Shown here: positions 1 through 8,051 of the stretch, piece by piece
Numbering within the stretch: the first letter of the stretch is position 1
Layout of the letters: each line of letters opens with the position of its first letter
Assembly: GCA_020353195.1 (NCBI GenBank)
Contig: CP070691.1
Span: forward strand, 3,396,566 to 3,460,565
DNA from: Phycisphaerales bacterium
GTDB lineage: Bacteria > Planctomycetota > Phycisphaerae > UBA1845
Direction: 5' to 3'
Length of the DNA stretch: 64,000 bases
The notes under the pieces: model-generated
The model's database searches: none
Told to the model about the DNA's origin: nothing
Seen by the model: only the letters and a program-made list of their open reading frames with translations
Position numbers and translations under genes: made by a program

Positions 1-765
1 CGGGTTCTTGATCAGCCACATGCACTGGGCGTCGATGTTCGTCTCCCACAGCGGGATGTCGGCGTAACTGCCGGCCACCTCCCGGGCCGTCCGCACCATC
101 AGCCCACCCGTTTCGCGAAGCACGTTCGGCTTGTCGACGACGGTGACGCTTCTCCGCTTGTGCTTCCGGGCGTACTCGAACGCCTGAGTGACGATCGACC
201 GGCAACCGGCGCGTGACATGACCCGGGTCGACATCGCCAGATTGTCCAGCCCGTGCTTCTCGAAGGACTTCATCTTCGGGTGTGCGCACAGCGCGTCGAA
301 CACCGTCTGCGGCACCGGATGAAACTCCACGCCGGCGTACAGCCCCTCGGTATTCTCGCGGAAGATCACCAGGTCGATCCCCTCGCGATAGTTGAGAGGA
401 TTCCCCGGATAGGCCTTGCACGGCCGGAGATTCGTGTGCAGGTGCAGCACCTGCCGCATCTTCACGATCGGGCTGAAGTAGACGTAGCCCTTGTCGGCCA
501 GCGACGGGTCCAGCTCGCGCGCCGCTTCCTCCTTGGGTTTCGAGGTTATCGCCCCGAACAGGGCGCAACACGTCCCCGTCATCATCTCCAACGTCCGCTC
601 CGGAAGAGCGTTCCCCTCTGACCGCCAGAACTCCCACCCGATGTCACCGTGAATGTACTGGGCATCGAGCTTCAGCGCGTCCAGCACGAGCCGGGCGGCT
701 TCCATCACGTCATGGCCGACCCCGTCGCCGGGCAGCCACGCGATCCCGTACGTCGCCATCGCCAT
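1..765 (-). CDS. Isocitrate/isopropylmalate dehydrogenase family protein (C-terminus outside window)
   Basis: First 255 residues of a beta-decarboxylating dehydrogenase; the reading frame is open to the left window edge. These enzymes oxidise a 2-hydroxy acid (isocitrate, 3-isopropylmalate or homoisocitrate) with NAD(P)+ and Mg2+ in the cytoplasm. Visible motifs are LPGDGVG near residue 11 (dinucleotide/phosphate region), TNLRP near 111-115 with upstream arginines that bind the substrate carboxylates, and the family signature RENTEGLYAG at 136-145. The VVDKPNVL segment further on corresponds to the catalytic Lys-Asn region. The start at 765 is preceded by GGAG four bases upstream; a second ATG lies at 759. 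The substrate cannot be fixed from this part alone, although the NAD-isocitrate dehydrogenase branch fits best. Divergent from the thioredoxin-TPR gene. Confidence 0.9.
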   Translation of the reverse strand, partial: MAMATYGIAWLPGDGVGHDVMEAARLVLDALKLDAQYIHGDIGWEFWRSEGNALPERTLEMMTGTCCALFGAITSKPKEEAARELDPSLADKGYVYFSPIVKMRQVLHLHTNLRPCKAYPGNPLNYREGIDLVIFRENTEGLYAGVEFHPVPQTVFDALCAHPKMKSFEKHGLDNLAMSTRVMSRAGCRSIVTQAFEYARKHKRRSVTVVDKPNVLRETGGLMVRTAREVAGSYADIPLWETNIDAQCMWLIKNP

Positions 766-1141
766 CTGTCTCCACAGCCAACACTGCTCACGATCCCAGG
801 CCGCGGGGGCGCCGGTCCGGACGTCGCCGCGGCGGGAATGCCTGCCCGCGCCTCCTCTGCGGAATCGCGGAGCCGAAGTGTAGAGAGTTTCTTACCACGC
901 GTCGAGGGCCCGCGCGGGCGACCGCCCGGGCTCCGGCAGCGCGGTGAGCTCCGAATGGGCGCCGCGTCTCTCCACCGACCGCAAAACCCGCCGCAGGGGC
1001 CGGTGGCCTCGAAAGCACCGTTATGATAGAATTCGGCTCGTGTTCGGGCCTCGGTGTCTGAGCCCCGACGCTGCGTGCGATGTCGGCGACCTTGATCCTT
1101 GAATGGGATATCCGTTGGACTTACTTGGGAACGTGACAGAG
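766..1141. other. Divergent intergenic region
   Basis: Separates the dehydrogenase gene (leftward) from the thioredoxin-like gene (rightward), so it should hold both promoters. A TATGAT at 1022-1027 is a possible -10 for the rightward gene; no convincing -35 was seen. Short arginine-rich open frames here look like chance. Confidence 0.5.
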
Positions 1142-2464
1142 ATGAAGAGGACGGTGTTGTGCTTCGTGATCGCCGCACTCCCGGCAGCGACGGCGGCCTC
1201 GGCGGTCCAGACGTGGTACGTGAACCTGTCGTTCGAAGAAGCGCTGAAGAAGGCCGAAGTGGAAAAGAAGCTGGTTGCCGTCGACTTCTACGCCGACTGG
1301 TGCGCCCCGTGCAAGATCATGGACGCCACCACGTTGCAGGACCCGAAGGTCGTCGAGTGGTTCCGTACGCATACGATCGGCCTGAAGGTGGACGCTGAAC
1401 GAGATGTGGCCCTGGCGGCCCGGTATGGCGTCGACTCGTTTCCCACGTTCGTGTTCCTCAAGCCCGACGGCACGGAGTTCGATCGCCTGCTCGGGTACCT
1501 GACCCCCGAGCAGATACTCCCCGAGTTCGCCGGCATCCAGGAGGGTAAGGACGCCGTCGCCCGGGCGAAGGACGCGCTGCAAAAGGGTGATCCGACCGAC
1601 CCCGTGCTCCGCGCGAAGCTGGCGTCCGCCTATGCGACCAAGGGCAAGTACGAGCAAGCGGCGGCGGAATACCTCTGGTGCCTCGATGAGGGGTTTCGAA
1701 AGCACCCGGAATTGGGCGATCTCAGAGGGTACGTTCTCACGGAGCTGATGATCCTCAGCCAGCGGTACCCGAAGGTCATTGGCGAGCTTGCCGCCCGGCG
1801 CAGCGCGCTGCGCAAGAAGCTCTTCGAGGGCGAAGCGGACGAAGATGACGTGTTCAACTTCGCGGCCTTCAATGAAGTTTCCGGTGAACCGCAGGCGACT
1901 GTCAATGTCTACGACGAGCTGCGAGTCAACGGGAAGATCCCCGCGCGAATCAAGCAGGCGCTGGTGCGCGCCGTCCTTGTGCAGCTTCTGCAAGCCCGGC
2001 GTTATTCGAACATCGCTGCGGACATGGACGTCATGGCCGCCGTCGATGCGGAGTTCGCCGCGGCCAAGCAGGCCCCGCCCGGCGATGAGCAGGTACAACT
2101 CATGCTCATCAGCGTCATCTCATCCTATTACCAGATTCTCGTTGCACTGAATCGCAGTGACGACGCGGACAGCGTCGCAAAGCGGCTGATCAAGTTCGCC
2201 GATCGACCGGAGACCTACCACTTGCTGGCGTGGAACGGGTATCTGACCGGCAAGCCCGTACAGGCGAACCTCGACCAGGCCCGAAAGGCCGACGAGCTCA
2301 CCGACAAGAAGAACATCGGCGTCATCGACACGCTGGCCCGCATCCTGCACGCCATGGGGAAAAAGGACGAGGCCGTTGCGGTGGCGGAAAGAGGCCTGAA
2401 GAACGCCGCCGACTTCCGAGAACAGATGTTCATGCAGCAGTGCCTCTTCGACATCAGACGGTGA
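1142..2464 (+). CDS. Exported thioredoxin-fold protein with TPR tail
   Basis: Predicted 440 residues. Residues 1-21 form a signal peptide (basic start, hydrophobic core, ending in small residues), so it should act outside the cytoplasmic membrane. A thioredoxin domain follows, with redox motif WCAPC at 53-57 and the cis-proline loop SFPTF with Pro101. From about residue 125 to the end the sequence is helical with alanine-rich TPR-like units (for example 'AYATKGKYEQAAAEYLWCL'). The family reduces or isomerises disulfides; the TPR part suggests a partner-binding role. Start 1142 was chosen over the upstream in-frame ATG at 1103 because it begins the signal peptide. The client proteins are unknown. 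Monocistronic, followed by rnpB. Confidence 0.85.
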   Translation: MKRTVLCFVIAALPAATAASAVQTWYVNLSFEEALKKAEVEKKLVAVDFYADWCAPCKIMDATTLQDPKVVEWFRTHTIGLKVDAERDVALAARYGVDSFPTFVFLKPDGTEFDRLLGYLTPEQILPEFAGIQEGKDAVARAKDALQKGDPTDPVLRAKLASAYATKGKYEQAAAEYLWCLDEGFRKHPELGDLRGYVLTELMILSQRYPKVIGELAARRSALRKKLFEGEADEDDVFNFAAFNEVSGEPQATVNVYDELRVNGKIPARIKQALVRAVLVQLLQARRYSNIAADMDVMAAVDAEFAAAKQAPPGDEQVQLMLISVISSYYQILVALNRSDDADSVAKRLIKFADRPETYHLLAWNGYLTGKPVQANLDQARKADELTDKKNIGVIDTLARILHAMGKKDEAVAVAERGLKNAADFREQMFMQQCLFDIRR

Positions 2465-2649
2465 CCGCCGCACCTCTCCCGGCAGGCAGGATCCCTCGGG
2501 CACTCCCCGGGCGGAAGCCGGTAAGATCCCACGAATGTCCGGCGACACGAGGCGCCCGGTGCGCCTGAGCCACCCCGGGCGGGCGCAGGGTCGGGATACG
2601 TGCCGGACCGGGATGCCTTGCCTGTCATTCCCTCCCCGCACCTGCAGGG

Positions 2650-2655
2650 TATAAT
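2650..2655 (+). promoter_or_regulatory. -10 element of the rnpB promoter
   Basis: A perfect TATAAT lies six bases before the first paired base of RNase P RNA, which is the expected spacing to a transcription start near 2661. No strong -35 was found at 16-18 bases upstream. Confidence 0.6.
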
Positions 2656-2660
2656 AAGCT

Positions 2661-3204
2661 GGCGAGCGAAGCGGGCGGAGGCGGTCGCTCACCCGTACAC
2701 CGGGTGGGAGGAAAGTCCGAACTGGGCAGGGCACGGTGGTTGGTAACGCCAACCCGGCGCGAGCCGAGGGAAAGTGCCACAGAAACGACACCGCCTACGT
2801 CGGAAACGCTGAAACGTCGAAACGTCAAGACGCTCAGATGGATAGTCCTGGGCTTCTGGCCGGGGCCGCCGTTTCAGCGTTTGAGCGTTTCTGCGTTTCA
2901 GCGTTTCCGGCCGGTAAGGGTGAAATGGTGCGGTAAGAGCGCACCGCGCAGCCGGTGACGGTTGCGGCAGGGCAAACCCCACCGCCAGCAAGCCCAAGCA
3001 GCGGCGAGAGGCGGCCCGCCTCGCCGGACCGCTTCGGCGGTCGTAGAAGCCGCGGGTAGGGTGCTCGAGCCGGCAGGCGACTGCCGGCCTAGATGAATGG
3101 CCGCCCGCCGCCGGGTGACCGGTGCCATGGCCCACGCTTGCGTGGCCATGCCCTCGCCGCCTGGCGGCGAACAGAATTCGGCTTACTCACCCGCTTCGCT
3201 CGCC
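2661..3204 (+). ncRNA. rnpB: RNase P RNA (bacterial type A) with expanded internal helix
   Basis: Catalytic RNA that trims the 5' leader of pre-tRNAs. The ends pair perfectly over 15 bp (2661-2675 with 3190-3204), forming P1. The conserved 5' P4 motif GAGGAAAGTCC is at 2708-2718, the GGTAACGCC and GAAAGTGCCACAGAAA segments follow, and the 3' universal ACAGAATTCGGCTTA is near 3170-3184. The RNA is about 544 nt, longer than the usual 350-450 nt. Much of the excess is an internal hairpin (about 2802-2908, P12 position) whose outer 15 bp are perfect: GGAAACGCTGAAACG at 2802-2816 pairs with 2894-2908. It is built from AAACGCT/AAACGTC units. The 3' end overlaps the convergent gene ending at 3183. 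Confidence 0.95.
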
Positions 3205-3863
3205 TTGCCTGATTCCACGACGAGTCGAACGTCGTCTTGAAGGTTCGTTCCGTACAGGCGGTGCACGAGTTCGCGGAACTCGTCGGGAAGAGGACGGCCC
3301 CGATCAGCCGCCGAGCCGCCGGGATCGCCGTCGGCGTTGGCCCGCGCTTTGCACCGCAGTTCGCTCGCCTGCGTCTCGGCCCGGCGCTGTTCGGCCACGA
3401 TCTTGGACAGCACGGCCAGGTCGTCGAGCGACAGCGCGCTGTCCCGGCCGTCGAGCACGTCGAACACCCGCCCGAGCAACGCCAGATACACGCCGCGGCC
3501 CCATCGCACCGGGTCGTCGTTCGCCAGTGCCTCGGCTATCGCGGATAGCGCCCGGCCCGTATGCGCGATCCGTTTGCGAAACGCGGCGGTCTCTGGGGCC
3601 GATTCATCCGGAAACGTCTTTGTCTCCCCGGCGGGGGGCGCAGCGTTGTTCGTCAGATTGCGGGCGTAGTGGGTGAACTGGCTGCGGGAGACGTTGTACG
3701 CGCCGGCTAAGTCGAAGCGGTCGTACAGGTCGGCGATCGTGTCGCCCGACGGGTTCGATTGACTGCGGATTGCGGCGTCGATCTGCCGCAGGACCGACGA
3801 GGGGACCGCCCGGGCAACCGGGTGGCGTCGTTTCCGGCTTGGTGATGAAGTGGCGGACGTCAT
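3183..3863 (-). CDS. Mu gp27-like phage protein (DUF3486-like, putative small terminase)
   Basis: Predicted 226 residues. The N-terminal part has a helix-turn-helix-like stretch around 'YNVSRSQFTHYARNL', followed by a helical domain with 'LLGRVFDVLDG'. Content, size and position after a winged-helix gene match Mu gp27 (DUF3486), thought to act as the small terminase or DNA-packaging recognition subunit. ATG at 3863 overlaps the upstream stop as ATGA, implying translational coupling. The last codons (ESGKASEAGE and stop) are the antisense of the rnpB 3' terminus, so the natural C-terminus may have been replaced at a recombination junction. No large terminase, portal or head gene follows. The family assignment rests on pattern and synteny, not a search. 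Confidence 0.6.
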   Translation of the reverse strand: MTSATSSPSRKRRHPVARAVPSSVLRQIDAAIRSQSNPSGDTIADLYDRFDLAGAYNVSRSQFTHYARNLTNNAAPPAGETKTFPDESAPETAAFRKRIAHTGRALSAIAEALANDDPVRWGRGVYLALLGRVFDVLDGRDSALSLDDLAVLSKIVAEQRRAETQASELRCKARANADGDPGGSAADRGRPLPDEFRELVHRLYGTNLQDDVRLVVESGKASEAGE

Positions 3864-4177
3864 TGGTCCAGGGCCGGGTCCTTGATGCAGTGGTCTGCCA
3901 GCTCGACTCCGGCCGGTGTCAGCCGGAACCAGCGCAGCCGCCACGGTGTCAGTCGATCGTCCGTCTCGGTATCGGCGACGACTCGCTGGAGATAGCCCTT
4001 CTCGCAGAGGTACGCCAAATCGCGCTTGACCTGGTCCCATTCGAGCGTGGGGAACAGGCACAGCAGGCTGCGGAGCAGCGCGTCGGCCTGGAGGGCGGCC
4101 GGATAGATCAGCTTGAGGGCGACCAGCATTTCGTTGCGCACCCGTTTGATCTGCCAGCTCGATCGGCTGTTTGCCAT
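3860..4177 (-). CDS. Winged-helix protein resembling Mu gp26
   Basis: Predicted 105 residues. Pattern: 'RNEMLVALKLIYPAALQADALL' as first helices, then 'VKRDLAYLCEKGYLQRV' as recognition helix plus wing, and 'FRLTPAGVELADH' as the C-terminal strand and helix typical of small winged-helix regulators. In Mu-like phages a protein of this size and fold sits between gp25 and gp27, as here. Overlaps its upstream neighbour by one base (TAATG) and its downstream neighbour by four (ATGA), so it is translated as part of the operon. DNA binding is inferred; the role in phage biology is not known. Confidence 0.65.
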   Translation of the reverse strand: MANSRSSWQIKRVRNEMLVALKLIYPAALQADALLRSLLCLFPTLEWDQVKRDLAYLCEKGYLQRVVADTETDDRLTPWRLRWFRLTPAGVELADHCIKDPALDQ

Positions 4178-4632
4178 TACGTCGTTCCTGTATCCGGCGG
4201 CGCGGCGGGCCCTTCGATCTCGGCGCCACCGTCGGGCTCCCGCGGCAGCTCTCGGTCATGCAGCGCGATCACGGCCCGTGCGGCGGCATCGACGCGCCGG
4301 GCGAGAGTGTGCGTGTGCTCGGTTTCGGTTTCGAGCCGGACGATCGCCTCGGACAACCGTTCGATGTGCCGCCGGGCGGCCATCGATTCACGAAGCCACT
4401 CTTCTTTTGTGGCATGGTCGCGCTCAAACTGCCCCAGTGTGCGCCGCAGCCGGTCCACGGCGGATTCCAGGGCGGCCAGACGATGCGCCACTTCGTTTCG
4501 GCCCGCCGACTGGGCTTCACGGATGGTGCGCAGGTGGATGGCCACGATCGCGACGGGGACCGCCACCAGTGGCGTAAGCACCGCCAGCACGCCTGCCGCG
4601 TTATCCCACCACTTGTCCAGAGCCCCCATCAT
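4177..4632 (-). CDS. Small membrane/coiled-coil phage protein (DUF2730-like, Mu gp25 position)
   Basis: Predicted 151 residues. One transmembrane helix at about residues 11-32 (AAGVLAVLTPLVAVPVAIVA) is followed by a long charged helical stretch rich in Arg, Glu and Leu, likely a coiled coil up to residue about 125, and an acidic, proline-rich tail. This is the architecture of DUF2730 proteins found before gp26/gp27 in Mu-like phages. Two adjacent ATGs (4632 and 4629) are possible starts. Gap of 28 bases to the upstream gene. Function unknown. Confidence 0.6.
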   Translation of the reverse strand: MMGALDKWWDNAAGVLAVLTPLVAVPVAIVAIHLRTIREAQSAGRNEVAHRLAALESAVDRLRRTLGQFERDHATKEEWLRESMAARRHIERLSEAIVRLETETEHTHTLARRVDAAARAVIALHDRELPREPDGGAEIEGPAAPPDTGTT

Positions 4633-4660
4633 GCGGTCACACGCGATTCCGCGCTCGTGA

Positions 4661-4918
4661 TCAGCGCGCGGTCATGGCCGTCACGATCGTCGACAGTAAC
4701 TGCAGCAGGCGGTTGGCCGTGTCCACGCGGATAAACCCGTCGACAAGATCCTGGCGGAACTGCCTCACGTCGGGGTGGTCTTTCAGTGAGCGGACCTCCG
4801 TCATCCGCGGTGCCGAGGCGAGCGCTTTGTCGATCGCGTCGCCGGGCGTCGAATCGGATTGACCGCGCCGGGCCAGAAGATCGATCAGTCGGTCCAGTGA
4901 ATCAGTCGCCGTTGGCAT
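4661..4918 (-). CDS. Small hypothetical phage-block protein
   Basis: Predicted 85 residues; helical, soluble, with alternating charges (for example 'PDVRQFRQDLVDGFIRVDTANRLL'). No family recognised. ATG at 4918 overlaps the end of the upstream lipoprotein gene by 17 bases; an in-frame ATG at 4951 would increase the overlap to 50. Its place in a chain of overlapping genes supports it being real. In Mu-like phages this slot carries small lysis or head-accessory proteins. Confidence 0.6.
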   Translation of the reverse strand: MPTATDSLDRLIDLLARRGQSDSTPGDAIDKALASAPRMTEVRSLKDHPDVRQFRQDLVDGFIRVDTANRLLQLLSTIVTAMTAR

Positions 4919-5423
4919 GGTTCTCCTCGTCGGGCGTCCGGGCGTTTGCATGTGTCAAGCGGGCGTCGATGACGTCACGCAAGTATCTGCGAGCTTCGTC
5001 CGAGAGCGTCATGCTCTCGACGGCCAGGCGGCGAAGGCCGCTGGTGATCTCGGTCAGCACCGACAGGTTGTCGCCCGTTGCCACGTAGCGCCGCCATTCC
5101 GTGTCGCGGTCCTGCCGCACGTGGCGCATCGCCTGATGAAAATCGGCCACGTGTGCGTCAGTGGCCTTCTCATCCTGGTGATCACGGCGGATCCGCTCGA
5201 CCAGCGCCCGGACCACCGCGTCCTCCCGGCGGTCGTCTGCAGCGGTTACCTCCCGGTGGTATTCCTCCATTGCCACCGCGACGCTTGCCGCCACCTGTTC
5301 GATGGCCGTGGCGGCCGACAACTCGACGCGGGCGTCGCCGCCGCACCCGGCCGCCGCCAGCAGCAGAAGGCAAGCGGCGGATACGGCGTGGCGGCTTGGC
5401 GGCCCGTCCAGCGCGCGTTGCAC
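4902..5423 (-). CDS. Lipoprotein at head of Mu-like block (possible spanin-like)
   Basis: Predicted 173 residues from GTG 5423. A short basic start, hydrophobic stretch SAACLLLL and lipobox LAAAGC indicate a lipid-anchored protein. The mature part is almost entirely charged helix (long coiled coil). Phage spanins and Rz/Rz1-type lysis proteins have this kind of build, and Mu places its lysis genes just upstream of gp25, so a spanin role is possible but unproven. No Shine-Dalgarno is visible at 5423; the frame stays open to an ATG at 5600, but that would put 60 residues before the signal peptide. First gene of the five-gene block. Confidence 0.6.
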   Translation of the reverse strand: MQRALDGPPSRHAVSAACLLLLAAAGCGGDARVELSAATAIEQVAASVAVAMEEYHREVTAADDRREDAVVRALVERIRRDHQDEKATDAHVADFHQAMRHVRQDRDTEWRRYVATGDNLSVLTEITSGLRRLAVESMTLSDEARRYLRDVIDARLTHANARTPDEENHANGD

Positions 5424-5766
5424 GAGCGTGATAGCCGTCGGGTGTACGGTGCTGCACCGGTGGTTCTGTCGTTGGATGGTCAACGGATTCCTCGTGCCGA
5501 TCGGATGCTCTCCTTGTGCCGTCGGGAACGTCCCGGCGGCGATGTCGTCACTACCGTAACTGGCCGCGCGATCGCTGTTGGGGGTCGCGCTTGTGATCAT
5601 CCTGTCGTCCCGGCGTGGGCGTCATGCTGTAACTCGTTGAACAGCATTCGCCGGCGCTTTCCGACGGCGTTTCCTGCTGCGTGAACGCGGGATTTGCGGT
5701 ATAATTGGAGAGGCGGCTTATCGGCTCGCCAGGGGCTCTTGGTGATGGCGCAGGGGGCGGAGAATC
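5424..5766. other. Intergenic region upstream of phage-like block and cyclase operon
   Basis: Divergent spacer. A perfect TATAAT at 5700-5705 could be the -10 for the rightward operon that begins at 5767; the best -35 candidates are poorly spaced. No gene recognised. Confidence 0.5.
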
Positions 5767-6720
5767 GTGGCTGGAAACCGGTTCGAGTGTAGACGGCAGA
5801 TGCTGTGCGTGATTCCAACGCCCGATAATCACGCCCATCCCATAGTCGTGGCCGCGACCGACGCCGGGATGGATGTGGAAACCGTGGGGGATGTGTACGA
5901 CGCCATGGTCTGGCTGGGCAGCGGCGAGGTGGACGTCGACGTGGTTGTGGTCGACGTGGCGGGGTTGGACTCGTCAGAGATGGAGTTCTTCGACCTGGCC
6001 GCCCGTTACCACTGGGGGACCCCGGTGTACGTATTCGGTGGCGGCTCCGCCGGCGTCGGATCGGCCAAGATCGACGCCGCGTTGCTTCGCGGGGCCCGGG
6101 CGGCGGTGGATCCTGCTCGCCTGGCCAACCTGTTGTCAGACGTCCCGACGCGCCGGGGCGAGCGCGCCGGCCCGCCCGGACCGAAGGACACACGCGCCGG
6201 CGATGGGATTGCCCGGGGCGACGGTGCGATCGACGTGGAGTTGGAGCGTCGGTTGGCTGCCCTGGGACCTGCCGAGGACACGAAGGCGCCGGCCGGACCG
6301 CCGGAGCATGCAGAGACTCAAGGCGACTCGCCTGTTGGTGCGGACGGTGCGCCGGCGGATCGGACTGAAGGTGGCGCTGACGGCACCGGTGTGCACGCTG
6401 TTTCCAGGAGGTCGCGAGGGCGGCGTTCGCGCCCGGCCTCCGCAACCGACAGCCCGGGCAAGAGCAAGCGGGGGCGTCGGTCTGCCGGGGAGAAGACATC
6501 AGCCCGCGTGCCGTGGCGCAAGTACGGCGATTTGCCCGAGCGGACGCCGCCTGAGGGGCACAAGGCCGACGTTCCCGCGGAGCGGCCTGCAGCTTCACCA
6601 TCGGCGGAGCCGTGCGGTGATCCGCCCTTGCTGACGCCGGAAGAGTTGGACGCGCTGGTTGGCGGCCGAATCGCACCGGCCCCGCTGGATGACGGGTCGG
6701 ACTCAGGCGAAGCGCAATGA
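5767..6720 (+). CDS. Receiver-like N-domain with disordered tail; partner of downstream cyclase
   Basis: Predicted 317 residues from GTG 5767, with GGAG four bases upstream. Residues about 10-125 show alternating beta strands and helices (for example 'VDVVVVDVAGL') like a response-regulator receiver, but without a clear set of acidic phosphorylation residues plus Thr/Lys switch, so it may be a pseudo-receiver. The rest is low-complexity, rich in Gly, Pro, Arg and Glu, probably unstructured. The stop overlaps the start of the GGDEF gene (ATGA), so the two are co-translated and may act in one signalling unit. Specific function unknown. Confidence 0.7.
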   Translation: MAGNRFECRRQMLCVIPTPDNHAHPIVVAATDAGMDVETVGDVYDAMVWLGSGEVDVDVVVVDVAGLDSSEMEFFDLAARYHWGTPVYVFGGGSAGVGSAKIDAALLRGARAAVDPARLANLLSDVPTRRGERAGPPGPKDTRAGDGIARGDGAIDVELERRLAALGPAEDTKAPAGPPEHAETQGDSPVGADGAPADRTEGGADGTGVHAVSRRSRGRRSRPASATDSPGKSKRGRRSAGEKTSARVPWRKYGDLPERTPPEGHKADVPAERPAASPSAEPCGDPPLLTPEELDALVGGRIAPAPLDDGSDSGEAQ

Positions 6721-8051
6721 CCTTCTCCCGCTCATCTCGTTCATTCCATCTGTCCCGCGCTGCGTTGCGAGATCGGATCCTGGTCGTGGCGGACGAAGGC
6801 CGGCTTCTGGAGACCGTGCGTCAGCGGTATCCGGATTGGGACGTCGCGGGTTCGGGCAGCTATCTGGCCGGCATCTCGGACCTGGGTCGTCGCCCGGCGC
6901 GGGTGGTGCTGGCTTATGTGGGGGCCGACGCGACCCGGCTCGACAAAGCCGTCACAGGTCTTCGCCGGGCTGCCGGCGCCGATGCCAAGCTGGTGTTGTG
7001 CTGCCCGCCGGAGTTCGAGCCCCGGACCCGCCAATTGATCGACGCCGGAGCCGACGGCTACATCGTGTATCCCGTTCAGCCTGGTGAGTTGGATCGTGCC
7101 ATCGGTGCGACGGCGCAGGCGGACTGGTCGCGCGGGGGTCTGACGGCCGCACCGGCAACCTCGATGGACGAGTTGCTGCACCTGGGCGAGGTGCTGGCTC
7201 ACTTGGAGTCCGGGCCGTCCGACGTGCTCGATCGGCTGGTTGAGCTGTTGCGAGTGGCCATGGGCTGCGAGAGGGTCGGCATATCCGTGGAGGGTGTGTC
7301 GGCCCCGGCCGGCGTCGACGCGGGTGAGCTTGTGTTGCTTGAGCCGATCGAATCCGGCGGCAAGACCGTGGGGCGGATCGGGGTGGGGTCGCGTCCGGGG
7401 CGTCCGTTCACCGGTGCCGACACGCAGAAGCTCCGGCACTACGCGACGCTCGTCGGGCACCTGATTGCGGCCGCGTCCCGGCATCGCAACTGGCGGGAGC
7501 TGGCCATGACCGACGATGTGACCGGTTTGCCGAACCGCCGGTACCTGCGGCGATTCCTGGACGAGTTGACCGACCGGGCCGGTCGGGAGCAGTTCCAGGT
7601 GACGATGTTGGTGTTCGACATCGACGACTTCAAGGCCTACAACGATCTGCACGGGCACGGTGTGGGCGACGAGGTGCTGCGGGTGATCGGGGATCTGTTC
7701 CGCCGGCACACGCGCGAGCACGATCTGGTGGCGCGTTATGGGGGTGACGAGTTCGCCGTGGTGTTCTGGGATGCCGAGCAGCCTCGGGTGGCCGGCAGTC
7801 GGCACCCGTCCGACGCGCTGGCTGTTCTGCACCGGTGCACCGAGGCCCTCGGTACGCAGGAGTATTCGATGCTCGGGCCCGGCGCCCGCGGCGTGCTGAC
7901 GATCAGCGGCGGGTTGGCGACGTTTCCCTGGCACGCCGCCAGCGCTGCGGACCTGATTCGCCGGGCTGACGAGGCCCTGCTCAGGGCGAAGCGCGCGGGC
8001 AAGAACCGCATTTATCTGATCGGTGAGGGGGACGACTCGTCTGCCGAGTAG
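6717..8051 (+). CDS. Diguanylate cyclase (pseudo-receiver, GAF-like, GGDEF)
   Basis: Predicted 444 residues. The C-terminal GGDEF domain (about 265-435) makes cyclic di-GMP from two GTP. The catalytic loop ARYGGDEF is intact, and an REHD sequence five residues before GGDEF matches the RxxD product-inhibition site, so the enzyme is probably active and feedback-inhibited. Residues about 18-130 resemble a receiver without the phospho-acceptor Asp (the equivalent strand ends VVLAYVG). Residues about 140-255 look like a GAF-type sensor linker. Coupled to the preceding gene by an ATGA overlap. The input signal is unknown. Confidence 0.93.
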   Translation: MTFSRSSRSFHLSRAALRDRILVVADEGRLLETVRQRYPDWDVAGSGSYLAGISDLGRRPARVVLAYVGADATRLDKAVTGLRRAAGADAKLVLCCPPEFEPRTRQLIDAGADGYIVYPVQPGELDRAIGATAQADWSRGGLTAAPATSMDELLHLGEVLAHLESGPSDVLDRLVELLRVAMGCERVGISVEGVSAPAGVDAGELVLLEPIESGGKTVGRIGVGSRPGRPFTGADTQKLRHYATLVGHLIAAASRHRNWRELAMTDDVTGLPNRRYLRRFLDELTDRAGREQFQVTMLVFDIDDFKAYNDLHGHGVGDEVLRVIGDLFRRHTREHDLVARYGGDEFAVVFWDAEQPRVAGSRHPSDALAVLHRCTEALGTQEYSMLGPGARGVLTISGGLATFPWHAASAADLIRRADEALLRAKRAGKNRIYLIGEGDDSSAE

